DNA of 64,000 bases from Herbiconiux sp. VKM Ac-1786 (GTDB lineage: Bacteria; Actinomycetota; Actinomycetes; Actinomycetales; Microbacteriaceae): the NCBI RefSeq assembly GCF_015350805.1, contig NZ_JADKSG010000001.1:434001-498000 (forward strand), read 5' to 3'. The translations under genes and the position numbers were made by a program. Position 1 is the stretch's first letter. Every line of letters begins with the position of its first letter. The notes under the pieces were generated by a model, which made no database searches, was not told the DNA's origin, and saw only the letters and a program-made list of their open reading frames with translations. Positions 42,742-51,452 of this stretch are shown in pieces.

Positions 42742-43709
42742 CGCGGGGAGTGGTGACGCGCGGAGTGGTGACGCTCGGGGAGAGCATGGCGCTGATCCGG
42801 GGCGACGGGGTCGCCGGGCTGGAGCACCTCGCGACCGCACGGATCGAGACCGGCGGCGCCGAGGGCAACGTCGCCGTGGGGCTGACGCGCCTCGGGGTCG
42901 ACGCCACGTGGCTCGGCCGGGTCGGCGACGACGCCCTCGGGAGGCGGGTCGCGGGCGAGCTGCGCGCCGAGGGCGTGCACGTCGTGGCGATCGTGGACGC
43001 GGCCGCCCCCACCGGGCTGATGATCAAGAACACCCCGCACGCCGGCCGCACGGCCGTGACCTACTACCGGGCGGGGAGCGCGGGCAGCCGCCTGACCCCG
43101 GCCGACCTCGACCGGATCGACTTCGCCCAGCACGCGCTGCTGCACCTGACGGGGATCACCCCGGCGCTCTCGGCGTCGGCGCGCGAGACCGCCTTCGCGG
43201 CCGTCGAGCTCGCCCGGGCGGCGGGCTGCGCCGTGTCGTTCGACGTGAACCTGCGCGCGTCGCTCTGGCCGGCCGAGGATCCGGCGCCGGTGCTGCGATC
43301 GCTGGCCGCCCGGTGCGACATCGTGATCGCGGGTGACGACGAGGCACGGCTGATCACCGGATCGCCGACCGCCGTCGACGACCCGACGGCGCTGCTCGAG
43401 GCCCTGCGCGACCTCGGTCCGCGCGAGGCGGTCGTCAAGCGCGGTCCGCTCGGTGCCAGCGCCTCGGCCGGTGGCGAGGTCGTGCACCAGGCCGCCTTCG
43501 CGGTGCCGGTGGTCGACACGGTCGGCGCGGGCGATGCGTTCACGGCCGCCTACCTGGCCCGCCGACTCGAGGGCGCGCCCTTGGCCGACGCGGTGCGCAC
43601 CGCGGCGATCGCCGGCGCGATCGCCTGCACCCACCCGAGCGACTGGCTCGGCTACGCCCGGCCGGCCGACCTCGCGGCCTTCGACGCCGTCGACCCGGTG
43701 CGGCGCTGA
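42738..43709 (+). CDS. 2-keto-3-deoxygluconate kinase (PfkB family)
   Basis: A 323-residue PfkB sugar kinase. The N-terminal GGAEGNVAVGLTRLG and the C-terminal signature DTVGAGDAFTAAYLARRLEG (catalytic Asp) are clear. It supplies KDPG for the aldolase gene just upstream. The start region has two near-identical units (ACGCGGAGTGGTG-like), giving several possible starts; ATG 42738 overlaps the aldolase stop. It is the last gene of the operon, followed by a convergent nagB. Confidence 0.88.
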   Translation: MTRGVVTRGVVTLGESMALIRGDGVAGLEHLATARIETGGAEGNVAVGLTRLGVDATWLGRVGDDALGRRVAGELRAEGVHVVAIVDAAAPTGLMIKNTPHAGRTAVTYYRAGSAGSRLTPADLDRIDFAQHALLHLTGITPALSASARETAFAAVELARAAGCAVSFDVNLRASLWPAEDPAPVLRSLAARCDIVIAGDDEARLITGSPTAVDDPTALLEALRDLGPREAVVKRGPLGASASAGGEVVHQAAFAVPVVDTVGAGDAFTAAYLARRLEGAPLADAVRTAAIAGAIACTHPSDWLGYARPADLAAFDAVDPVRR

Positions 43710-43746
43710 CGCGTCCGCGCATCCACCCGCTCGCCCTCGCGGGCGG

Positions 43747-44535
43747 TCACAGGATGACCGGGTCCCAGATGGGCTTCTGCGCGAACGCTTCCCGGTAGTA
43801 CTCGAGCTCGCTGAGCTCGGCCGCCGCCTCCTCGTCGACCACGACGGTGGCGCGCGGGTGCAGCTGGATCGCCGACGCGGGCACGCTCGCCGTCAGCGGC
43901 CCCTCGACCGCGGCGGCCACCGCCCGCGCCTTGCCGCGCCCGAAGGCGAGCAGCACGAGACGCCGTGCCCGCAGGATCGTGCCGAGCCCCTGCGTGATGC
44001 TGTGCACCGGAACCTCGTCGACTGTGTCAAAGAAGCGGGCGTTGTCCTCCCGGGTCTGCCGGGTGAGCGTCTTCACCCGGGTCAGCGAGGCGAACGACGA
44101 GCCGGGCTCGTTGAAGCCGATGTGCCCGTCGGTGCCGATGCCGAGCAGCTGCAGGTCGACGCCGCCGGCCGCCAGGATGGCGTCCTCGTAGCGCTCCCCC
44201 GCCGTCTCGATGCCGAGCGGTCGGCCGTCGGGCACGTGCACGGCCGCCGGCTCGAGCCCGAGCGGACCGGTCACCTGCGTGGCGATCACGGAGTGGTAGC
44301 TCTGCGGGTGCGTCACCGGGATGCCGACGTACTCGTCGAGCGCGAACCCGCGCACCCCCGAGAGGTCGAGCCCCGCCCGCACCCGCTCGGCGAGCGCCCG
44401 GTACACCGGCAGGGGGGTGTCGCCGGTCGCGAGGCCGAGCACGGTCTCCGGCCGCTGCTGCACCAGTCGCTCGATCGCCTCGGCGACCAGCGCCCCGGCG
44501 GCGCGGCGGCTGCCGACCACGATCACTTCTGCCAC
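43747..44535 (-). CDS. nagB: glucosamine-6-phosphate deaminase
   Basis: A 262-residue NagB. It converts glucosamine-6-phosphate to fructose-6-phosphate and ammonia. Visible motifs are LGLATGDTPLPVYRAL (phosphate loop), ALDEYVGIPVTHPQSYHS (catalytic Asp), GIGTDGHIGFNEPGSSF and VHSITQGLGTIL. The GTG start overlaps the ROK kinase gene by 13 bases. The usual allosteric loop residues cannot be judged by eye. Confidence 0.94.
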   Translation of the reverse strand: MAEVIVVGSRRAAGALVAEAIERLVQQRPETVLGLATGDTPLPVYRALAERVRAGLDLSGVRGFALDEYVGIPVTHPQSYHSVIATQVTGPLGLEPAAVHVPDGRPLGIETAGERYEDAILAAGGVDLQLLGIGTDGHIGFNEPGSSFASLTRVKTLTRQTREDNARFFDTVDEVPVHSITQGLGTILRARRLVLLAFGRGKARAVAAAVEGPLTASVPASAIQLHPRATVVVDEEAAAELSELEYYREAFAQKPIWDPVIL

Positions 44536-45482
44536 GTCGGCACCCTCTCGTCAGCGGTGAGCGCCGGCGCTCCGACCAGGGCCGCTCCGACGGCGGCCGC
44601 CGGGAACCCGGCCGGCACGAGCAGCACCCGGCTCTCGAGCCCGAGCGATGCCAGGAACGGCGACTCCTCGGCCCAGGATGCCAGAACCCGCCGCACCTCG
44701 TCGAGCAGCCACTCCCCCAGGTTCGACAGGCCGCCGCCGATCATCACGATCTCCACGTCCACCGTCAGCACGAGCACCCGCACCGCGGCGGCCACGTTGT
44801 CGACGAGCAGCGAGCGGATGGCCACGGCCTCCGCGTCACCGGCGTCCGCAGCGGCCATCAGCGACCGCGCCGGGATCGGGTCGGCCGCGCCGGGCGAGGA
44901 CCATTGCCGCGCGATCGCGCTCCCCGACGCCACCGTCTCGAGGCATCCGCGCTGCCCGCACGGGCAGAGCACCCCGTTCGGGTCGACCGGGATGTGCCCG
45001 ATCTCCCCGGCCGCCCCGCGGGCACCCCGCCAGAGCCGGCCGTCGATGACCAGCCCGGCCGCGAGCCCGGTGCCGAGATTCAGGTAGGCCATGGATCGCG
45101 CGGTCAGCTGCGGCTGCGCCGTCATCAGGTGGTAGGCGCCGAGAGCGGCAGCCTTCACGTCGTTCTCGACCTTCACCGGGCAGCCGAGCCGCTCGCCGAG
45201 CAGCGCACCGAGCGAGAGCTCGTCGAAGCCGAGGTTCACCGCGTGCGACACCGTTCCGGCGACGACGTCGACCTGCCCCGGGATGCCCACCCCGATCGAC
45301 TCGAAGTCGGTCGGCGCCCGCCCGGTGAGCTCGGCGACCCGGGCGATCCCGGCGAGCGCCGTGGCGACCACCGCCTCGGGCCCGAAGCCCGTGGCGAGCC
45401 GCACCCGCTCGACCACCTCGCCCTCGTCGTCGACCGCGACGACGTCGGTCTTGGTGCCGCCGATGTCCAGGCCGAGCCTCAC
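44523..45482 (-). CDS. ROK-family sugar kinase, probable N-acetylglucosamine kinase
   Basis: A 319-residue ROK kinase without a DNA-binding domain. The ATP loop is LGLDIGGTKTD (residues 3-13). The catalytic Asp is in KVENDVKAAALGAY, and the zinc site CPCGQRGCLETVASG is complete with GEIGHIPV before it. In this operon it would phosphorylate GlcNAc released by the GH3 enzyme, feeding NagA and NagB. GTGA overlap with the GH3 gene. Confidence 0.87.
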   Translation of the reverse strand: MRLGLDIGGTKTDVVAVDDEGEVVERVRLATGFGPEAVVATALAGIARVAELTGRAPTDFESIGVGIPGQVDVVAGTVSHAVNLGFDELSLGALLGERLGCPVKVENDVKAAALGAYHLMTAQPQLTARSMAYLNLGTGLAAGLVIDGRLWRGARGAAGEIGHIPVDPNGVLCPCGQRGCLETVASGSAIARQWSSPGAADPIPARSLMAAADAGDAEAVAIRSLLVDNVAAAVRVLVLTVDVEIVMIGGGLSNLGEWLLDEVRRVLASWAEESPFLASLGLESRVLLVPAGFPAAAVGAALVGAPALTADERVPTWQK

Positions 45483-46954
45483 GAGCGCACCCCCCGCTCG
45501 GCGAGCACCCCGGCGAGCGCCTCGCCCACGAGCGCCGAGGCGCCGTAGGTCGCCACACCGGCGTACCGGGGGTCGGCGCCCGGCCAGCCCATGTCGACCG
45601 TCACGACCCGCGGATGGCGGGCCCGAAGGGTGTCGATCAGGGCGACGACCTCCGGCCGCCGCTCGTTGTCCTTACCGATCACGAGCACGTATGCCTCCGC
45701 GGGAATGTCCTCGATCTCGTCGCGCCAGGACGCCTCCACGACCTCGTGCCCGAGGAGGTGCACGCCCGCCCCGGCGAGCGCGGAGAACGGCCCCCACGGC
45801 ACCACGCCGATGGCGCTGTTCGCCGCGGTGTCGACCCGCACGACCGTCCAGCCGGGGCCGGTCAGCGCCTCGTCGGCCTCGGGGGTCCAGCCGAACGTGG
45901 AGGCGACGGCACGGGCATCCGGCATCGCGGCACCCGACGAGGATGGCGACTGCGACGCTGCGCGCGCCCAGGAGGCCAGCGCACGGTTCCGCCCGGCCGC
46001 CTCCTCGACCCGCGCCGACGGCAGCGAGCCGTCGTCGATCGCGGCCTGCACGGCGTCGACGATCCCGTCGAGCTGCGGCCCGGTGTTCTTCGTCCCGATG
46101 CAGAGCAGGTCGCAGCCCGCGGCGAGCGCCGCGACGGCGGCCGCCGGGATGCCGATCGACCCGCTCGCGCCCGCCATGTCGAGTGCGTCGGTGACGATCA
46201 CCCCGTCGAACCCGAGTTCGTCACGCAGGATGCCCTCGAGGATCGGCCGCGAGAACGTCGCCGGTGTGCCCGGATCGAGCTGCGACAGCACGATGTGGCT
46301 CGTCATCACGCTGCGGGCCCCGGACGCGCCGGCCGCCACGGCCGCGGCGAACGGCACGAGCTCGCGCGAGCGCAGCACCTCGGCGGGCGCGTCCACGGTC
46401 GGCAGCGCGAGGTGCGAGTCCTGCGCGGTGTCCCCATGCCCGGGGAAGTGCTTCAGGCATGCGGCGACGCCCTGGGCCTGCAGTCCCTCCGTCCAGGCGA
46501 CCGCGTGCCGCGCGGCGAGCTCGGGATCCGCGCCGAAACTCCGCACCCCGATCACCGGATTCAGCGGGTTCGAATTCACGTCGGCGTCCGGCGCGAAGTC
46601 GAGGTTCACGCCGGCCGCGGCGAGCGCCCGCCCGACCGCGGCGCCGACCGCGCGGGTGGCGCCGAGGTCGTCGAGGCGGCCGAGCACGGCGTTGCCCGGG
46701 TAGGGCGCTCCGCGGTCGTAGAACAGCCGCGTGACGTCGCCGCCCTCCTCGTCGATGGCGATCAACGCCGAAGGGTTGGCCGCGCGGATCGCGTCCGTCA
46801 GGGCCTTCAGCTGCGCCGGCGAGACGATGTTCTCGCCGAACAGGCACACGCCCGCGAGGCCCTCGCCGAGCATCCGCTCGACCCACTCGGGCAGCGTCGT
46901 GCCCTCGAACCCGGGCAGCAGCGTGCCCAGGATGCTCGAGCGGAGCCCGCTCAT
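45479..46954 (-). CDS. glycoside hydrolase family 3, beta-N-acetylhexosaminidase (NagZ-like)
   Basis: A 491-residue GH3 enzyme. The NagZ signature KHFPGHGDTAQDSH (about residues 155-168) includes the catalytic His-Asp dyad, and the nucleophile Asp is in VTDALDMAGA (about residue 236). A C-terminal domain follows from about 330. There is no signal peptide, so it acts in the cytosol on imported chito- or muro-oligosaccharides. ATGA overlap with the permease gene. Confidence 0.9.
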   Translation of the reverse strand: MSGLRSSILGTLLPGFEGTTLPEWVERMLGEGLAGVCLFGENIVSPAQLKALTDAIRAANPSALIAIDEEGGDVTRLFYDRGAPYPGNAVLGRLDDLGATRAVGAAVGRALAAAGVNLDFAPDADVNSNPLNPVIGVRSFGADPELAARHAVAWTEGLQAQGVAACLKHFPGHGDTAQDSHLALPTVDAPAEVLRSRELVPFAAAVAAGASGARSVMTSHIVLSQLDPGTPATFSRPILEGILRDELGFDGVIVTDALDMAGASGSIGIPAAAVAALAAGCDLLCIGTKNTGPQLDGIVDAVQAAIDDGSLPSARVEEAAGRNRALASWARAASQSPSSSGAAMPDARAVASTFGWTPEADEALTGPGWTVVRVDTAANSAIGVVPWGPFSALAGAGVHLLGHEVVEASWRDEIEDIPAEAYVLVIGKDNERRPEVVALIDTLRARHPRVVTVDMGWPGADPRYAGVATYGASALVGEALAGVLAERGVRS

Positions 46955-47802
46955 CCCTTCACCGCCCCGCTCACGAGGCCCGAGGTCATGCGCCCCTGCA
47001 CCAGCAGGAAGAACACGATCACCGGGATGGCCATCAGCGTCGACCCCGCCATGATCGCCGCCCAGTTCGTGGTGCCGGTGACCTGCTGGAAGGTGCGCAG
47101 CCACACGGGCAGCGTCATCATCTCGGGCCGCGAGTTCACCACGAGCGCGAGCAGGAACTCGTTCCACGCCTGGATGAAACCGAAGACGCCGGTCGCGACG
47201 AGGCCCGGCGCCAGCAGGGGGAAGGTGATCCGCCAGAACGCGCCGGTGCGCGAGCATCCGTCGATCATCGCCGACTCCTCGAGCTCGACGGGCACGCCGT
47301 TGACGAAGCCGCGCAGGGTCCAGATGGTGAACGGCAGCACGGTCGCGACGTAGACGAGGGTGAGGCCGGCGATGGTGTTGAGCAGGTTCCAGCCGTCGAG
47401 CACCCGGTAGGTCGAGACGATCATCGCCTCGGCCGGGATCATCTGGATGATCAGGATCGCGAAGATGAACGTCTTGCGGCTGCGGAAGCGGTAGCGCGTC
47501 ACCGCCAGCGAAGCGAGGAAGGCGAAGACCAGCGCGATCACCACGGTCGAGATCGTGACCATCAGCGAGTTGCCGAGGGCCGGCAGGAACGGCGCGCGAC
47601 CCGGGTCGAAGATGACGGTCTCGTAGTTCGCCGTGGTGAGGCGCTGCGGGAAGAAGTTCGGCACGCTGCCGCGGATCTCGTTGTTGGGCTGCAGGGAAGT
47701 GTTGACCATCCAGTAGACCGGGAACACCGAGAAGACGAAGACCACGATCGACGCGGCCCCGAGCAGGATGCTCGTGCTGCGCTTGGTGCGCACGCCGCTC
47801 AC
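46951..47802 (-). CDS. amino-sugar ABC transporter permease (MalG type)
   Basis: A 283-residue six-helix permease. Coupling loop is ELEESAMIDGCSRTGAFWRITFP. GTG start at 47802 overlaps the partner permease stop (GTGA). No ATPase gene is in the operon. Confidence 0.9.
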   Translation of the reverse strand: MSGVRTKRSTSILLGAASIVVFVFSVFPVYWMVNTSLQPNNEIRGSVPNFFPQRLTTANYETVIFDPGRAPFLPALGNSLMVTISTVVIALVFAFLASLAVTRYRFRSRKTFIFAILIIQMIPAEAMIVSTYRVLDGWNLLNTIAGLTLVYVATVLPFTIWTLRGFVNGVPVELEESAMIDGCSRTGAFWRITFPLLAPGLVATGVFGFIQAWNEFLLALVVNSRPEMMTLPVWLRTFQQVTGTTNWAAIMAGSTLMAIPVIVFFLLVQGRMTSGLVSGAVKG

Positions 47803-48770
47803 TGCTCCTCCTCCCTCAGGCTCCGCCGAACGTAGAACACCGAGATCGCCACCATCAGGATGACCATGATCACCGCGATGGCGCCGCCCGTGCCGTAGTC
47901 GCCGCCGCCGATGGACGTCTGGTAGATGTACACGCCGAGCGTCGAGGTCTGCTCCTTGATGCCGCCGATGCCCTGGAGGGCGAAGATCTGCGTGAAGACG
48001 CGCAGGTCCCAGATGACCTGCAGGATGATCACGACCACGAAGATCGAGCGGAGGTAGGGGAACACGATCAGGCGGAAGCGCTGCCACGCCCCCGCGCCGT
48101 CGAGCTGGGAGGCCTCGAGCACCTCGTCGGGCACCTGGGTCAGGCCGGCGAAGATCGTGAACGCTACGAACGGCACGGCGCCCCAGGTGACGATGATCGT
48201 GGCGACCACGAAGAAGGAGAACGGGTCGATCAGCCAGGAGTGGTTGGTGAAGTCCTGCCCGCTGACGGCTTCCATCAGGAAGTTGACGACGCCGTACTGG
48301 GTGTCGAACATCCAGCCCCAGACGATCGTCGCGGTCAGCGCCGGCATCGCCCAGGCGAGCAGCAGGCCCACCGAGACGAGGGTCTTGAAGAAGCGGTTCA
48401 CGCGATTCATCAGCAGCGCCACGGCCGTGCCGAGCACCATCGCCGTCACGACGTTCGCGACGCAGAACAGGATGCTGCGGCCGAGCACCGCCCAGAACTG
48501 CGGGTCGCCGAGCACCCGGGCGTAGTTGTCGAGGCCCACGAACGGGGCGTCGGCACCGAACACCTGCGCGCGGCCGAACTCCTGGAACGACATAACGAAC
48601 AGCTGCACGAGCGGCCAGCCGATCACGGCGGCGAGAATGATCAGGGCCGGCACCAGCAGCACGATCGGCGTGAACCGGGCGCGCTTCCGCCGGGTCGTGC
48701 CGGGGTCGGGCGGCAGCTCCTGCACACCCCCGGATTCGTGCTCGCGCACGAGCAGCACGGACGAGGTCAT
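47799..48770 (-). CDS. amino-sugar ABC transporter permease (MalF type)
   Basis: A 323-residue permease starting MTSSVLLVREHESGG. Six helices follow a basic segment (TTRRKRARF). Coupling loop is EVLEASQLDGAGAWQRFRLIVFP. The ATG at 48770 is chosen because GGGAG lies 8 bases upstream; a GTG five codons earlier overlaps that site and is less likely. Confidence 0.88.
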   Translation of the reverse strand: MTSSVLLVREHESGGVQELPPDPGTTRRKRARFTPIVLLVPALIILAAVIGWPLVQLFVMSFQEFGRAQVFGADAPFVGLDNYARVLGDPQFWAVLGRSILFCVANVVTAMVLGTAVALLMNRVNRFFKTLVSVGLLLAWAMPALTATIVWGWMFDTQYGVVNFLMEAVSGQDFTNHSWLIDPFSFFVVATIIVTWGAVPFVAFTIFAGLTQVPDEVLEASQLDGAGAWQRFRLIVFPYLRSIFVVVIILQVIWDLRVFTQIFALQGIGGIKEQTSTLGVYIYQTSIGGGDYGTGGAIAVIMVILMVAISVFYVRRSLREEEQ

Positions 48771-48809
48771 AGACGGTACTCCCACTACGATTGCGGTTGT
48801 GCCCCCACC

Positions 48810-48825
48810 TTCCTAGGGCGATGGG
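48810..48825 (-). repeat. 16-bp repeat, copy 1 (before permease gene)
   Basis: CCCATCGCCCTAGGAA on the minus strand, identical to 50209-50194. Both copies are in 5' regions of genes of the same operon. Confidence 0.8.
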
Positions 48826-48834
48826 CATCGGGCC

Positions 48835-48879
48835 GACGGGGGCCGGACGCGGTGTTCGCGCACCGCGCCGGCCACCGTC
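48835..48879 (-). terminator. long hairpin between binding-protein and permease genes
   Basis: GACGG, GGCCGG and GCGGTG on one side pair with CACCGC, CCGGCC and CCGTC on the other, with small bulges and a 6-base loop. No U-tract. It sits in the 133-base gap after the binding-protein gene and probably sets the ratio of binding protein to permease. Confidence 0.7.
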
Positions 48880-48903
48880 CGGTTGGGCTGGTCGAAGCCC
48901 CTT

Positions 48904-50181
48904 CTAGGAGTTCAGGATCCCGTCGATCTTCTCGTCGAGGGCCTTCGCGAGCTGCTCGACGTCACCGCCCTGGGCGATGCTGACGAAGAAGTCCTGCAGA
49001 GCGCCCGAGGCCTCGACGTCGGCCCACTTGGGCGAGGCCGGGGTGAGCTTGGCGTTGGCCGCGGCCTCGGCGATGGCCGTGGCGACCTCGTCGGTGCCGA
49101 GGGTCGACGCGAGCGAGATCTTGGCCGGCACGAGGCCGTTCTCCCCGAGGATCGACTGGTACTCGTCGCTCAGCATGATCTCGAGCGCATCCGTGGCGAG
49201 CTCGGGGTGGGCAGACTTCGCGGCGACGGCGATGTTCGAGCCTCCGGCGAAGACGTGGGCGGCTCCGCCGTCCATGCCGGGGAGGGCGTAGACGCCGAGG
49301 TTGGCCTCCTGGTCGGGGCAGCCGGGCGCATCCGCGTCGGCCGGAGCGAGGATCGAGCCCTTCACCCAGCTGGGCGCGGAGAGGTTCGCGACGACGCCCT
49401 CGCAGAACGGCACCTGCGGGTCGGTCTCGTTGCCGTCCTTCGGGGCGACGCTGGCCTTGGTCATGACCTCCTGCACCTGCTTCAGGCCGGCGATCGACTC
49501 GGGGCTCGAGAAGCTCGAGGTCCAGGTGTCGCCGTCCTGGGTGGCGATCTCGCCGCCGTTCTCCCAGATGTAGGGCAGCGCGTTGTACCAGTCCTGGCCG
49601 GGGAAGTAGATGCCCGAGACGCCGGGGTTCGCCGCGGCGAGCGCGACACCGTTCGAGACGTACTCGTCGAGGGTCGTCGGCACGGTGAGTCCGGCGTTCG
49701 CGAGCAGGTCCTTCTTGTAGAACACCAGGCGCGCACCCGAGTAGTAGGGAGCGGCGTAGAGCTTGCCGTCGTAGCTGCCCGCCTCGACGAAGCCGGGCAG
49801 CAGGTCGTCGCCGCCGAGCTCCTCCTGCACGTCGGAGAGGTCGAGGAACGCGCCGGCCGAGGTGAAGGCGGCCGCCTGGGTGTTGCCGACCTCCACGACA
49901 TCGGGGCTGTCGGAACCCGAGAGGTTCGTCGTCAGCTTGTCGACGAGGCCGGTCCAGGCCTGCTCCTCGATGGTGAGGGTGCTGCCCGGGTGGTCCTTCT
50001 CGAAGGTGCTGACCAGGTAGTCGCGGGCCTCCTGCGGGGTGTCGGTGCCGTTCAGCCAGACGCGGAGGTCGGCGGTGCCGTCGCCTCCCGCGCTGTCGTC
50101 CGACGAGCCTCCGGCGCAGCCGGCGAGCGCGAGCGCCGCGGTGACGCCGAGGGCGGTGACGGCGAGTGTCGTCTTCCTCAT
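48904..50181 (-). CDS. amino-sugar ABC transporter substrate-binding lipoprotein
   Basis: A 425-residue CUT1 binding protein with lipobox LAGC (Cys at about residue 22). Then a Gly/Ser/Asp linker and ADLRVWLNGTDTPQEARDYLVSTFEKDHPG. FCEGVVANLSAPSWVKGSIL and PGCPDQEANLGVYALPGMDG are typical. It should bind GlcNAc or chito/muro-oligosaccharides, judged from nagA, nagB and the GH3 gene; comparable to NgcE-type systems in function, not shown by sequence. ATG with AGGAAAGG upstream. Confidence 0.9.
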   Translation of the reverse strand: MRKTTLAVTALGVTAALALAGCAGGSSDDSAGGDGTADLRVWLNGTDTPQEARDYLVSTFEKDHPGSTLTIEEQAWTGLVDKLTTNLSGSDSPDVVEVGNTQAAAFTSAGAFLDLSDVQEELGGDDLLPGFVEAGSYDGKLYAAPYYSGARLVFYKKDLLANAGLTVPTTLDEYVSNGVALAAANPGVSGIYFPGQDWYNALPYIWENGGEIATQDGDTWTSSFSSPESIAGLKQVQEVMTKASVAPKDGNETDPQVPFCEGVVANLSAPSWVKGSILAPADADAPGCPDQEANLGVYALPGMDGGAAHVFAGGSNIAVAAKSAHPELATDALEIMLSDEYQSILGENGLVPAKISLASTLGTDEVATAIAEAAANAKLTPASPKWADVEASGALQDFFVSIAQGGDVEQLAKALDEKIDGILNS

Positions 50182-50193
50182 GGTGTTCTGCCT

Positions 50194-50209
50194 TTCCTAG
50201 GGCGATGGG
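50194..50209 (-). repeat. 16-bp repeat, copy 2 (before binding-protein gene)
   Basis: Same CCCATCGCCCTAGGAA sequence as at 48825-48810. Here its end overlaps the ribosome-binding site (AGGAAAGG). Confidence 0.8.
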
Positions 50210-50228
50210 ATGTGCGTGCTGTTGTACT

Positions 50229-51353
50229 TCAGGAGACGCCGAGCTGGCCCGAGAGCACCATCACGGCCGCCCCGCGCAGGACGATGTCCGGCCCGAGGGT
50301 CGTCATGCGCAGCGTCAGAGAGCCGTGGAACTCGGCCATCGTGCGGCTGCGCAGGGTCTCGACGGTGGCCGCCATCAGCGGTCCGTCGAGCAGATCGGTG
50401 GGCCCGCTCAGGATGACCTCGCTGAGGTCGAGCGCTCCCACCACCGGCGCGAGGGCGATGCCGAGCCGCTGGCCCGCCTCCTGGAGCACGGCCGTTCGCG
50501 CGGCACCCTGCTCCCCCTCCAACCGGTCGATCAGGTTCGGGATGCTCAGCCACGTCTCGAGGCAACCGCGCTTCCCGCAGGCGCAGACCGCGCCCCCGTC
50601 CGTTCCCACCACGACGTGGCCGATCTCCCCCGCGGCGAACCGGCTGCCGAACAGCGGGGTGCCGCCGAGCAGCAGGCCGGCGCCGACGCCGTGGCCGATC
50701 GTGATGAGCATCGCGTCGCTGTCGGCGCCGCCGAAGCTGTGCTCGGCGAGCACCGCCGCGTTGGCGTCGTTGGCGACGAGCACCGGCACCCCGAAGCGGT
50801 CGGCCAGGATGCTCTGCAGCGGCATCCCGTTCCAGCCGAGGTTCGGCGCGCTAAGCACCACGCCGCCGAGGTCGACGACGCCGGGTGAGCCCACGCCGAT
50901 GCCGAGCACCGGCGCGGTGGCCTGCCCGATCAGCTGCTCGGCCAGCGCCACGACCTTGGCGACCGCCTCGTCGCCGGTGCTGCCGTCGAGCGCGACCTCG
51001 GCCCGGGCGCTGATGGCCCCGTCGAGGTCGAGCAGCGCACCGGTGAACACCGAGTGCTCGGACAGGTCGAGCCCCACGATCACGAACGCCGAGCGGTCGA
51101 GGTCGAGCAGCGTCGCCGGCTTGCCGGGGCGGGTCTCCTCGCGCTGGCCGAGCTCCACGACGAGTCCGTCGGAGATCAGCTCGGCGACGAGAGCGCTGAC
51201 GGTGACCCGGGTCAGCGCGGTCTCGCGGGCGATGTCGGCGCGGCTCCGGCTGCCCTCGCGGTACAGGGTCTGGAGCACCAGGGAGCGGTTGTGGCCCCGG
51301 GCGTCGACCGGGAGCACCTTGGAGGAGGGTCTCAGGGGCCGCAGTGCCGTCAT
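50229..51353 (-). CDS. ROK-family transcriptional repressor (NagC-like)
   Basis: A 374-residue ROK regulator. Residues about 15-80 form a winged helix (SRADIARETALTRVTVSALVAELISDGLV). The sugar-binding ROK domain follows with GEIGHVVVGTDGGAVCACGKRGCLE, which holds the zinc Cys cluster. It is first in the operon that continues with binding protein, permeases, GH3, ROK kinase and nagB, so it probably represses this set and itself. A leaderless start is predicted from TTTACT 7 nt upstream. Confidence 0.9.
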   Translation of the reverse strand: MTALRPLRPSSKVLPVDARGHNRSLVLQTLYREGSRSRADIARETALTRVTVSALVAELISDGLVVELGQREETRPGKPATLLDLDRSAFVIVGLDLSEHSVFTGALLDLDGAISARAEVALDGSTGDEAVAKVVALAEQLIGQATAPVLGIGVGSPGVVDLGGVVLSAPNLGWNGMPLQSILADRFGVPVLVANDANAAVLAEHSFGGADSDAMLITIGHGVGAGLLLGGTPLFGSRFAAGEIGHVVVGTDGGAVCACGKRGCLETWLSIPNLIDRLEGEQGAARTAVLQEAGQRLGIALAPVVGALDLSEVILSGPTDLLDGPLMAATVETLRSRTMAEFHGSLTLRMTTLGPDIVLRGAAVMVLSGQLGVS

Positions 51354-51357
51354 GTTT

Positions 51358-51376
51358 GTTAGTAAAGCTTACGAAC
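51358..51376. promoter_or_regulatory. operator-like inverted repeat of the ROK repressor
   Basis: GTTAGTAAAGCTTACGAAC: arms of 8 bases (7 of 8 complementary) around a 3-base centre. It covers the -10 of the ROK gene. A further half-site, TTACAAAC, lies at 51417-51424 over the -35 of the divergent yrdB-like/nagA promoter. Confidence 0.65.
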
Positions 51377-51389
51377 TTATCCCGATCAA
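51361..51389 (-). promoter_or_regulatory. promoter of the ROK-nag operon, leaderless
   Basis: On the minus strand TTGATC (51389-51384), a 17-bp spacer, then TTTACT (51366-51361) and 7 bases to the ATG at 51353. The start codon has no Shine-Dalgarno. Confidence 0.6.
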
Positions 51390-51415
51390 GCCTTTCGTCC
51401 GATTCGTTCGCGATC

Positions 51416-51446
51416 TTTACAAACCCGAAACACGGGCGTCTAGCAT
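51416..51446 (+). promoter_or_regulatory. promoter of yrdB-like and nagA, leaderless
   Basis: TTTACA (51416-51421, 5 of 6 to consensus) and TAGCAT (51441-51446) with a 19-bp spacer, then 6 bases to the GTG at 51453. The -35 overlaps a ROK half-site. Confidence 0.5.
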
Positions 51447-51452
51447 TGCTGT

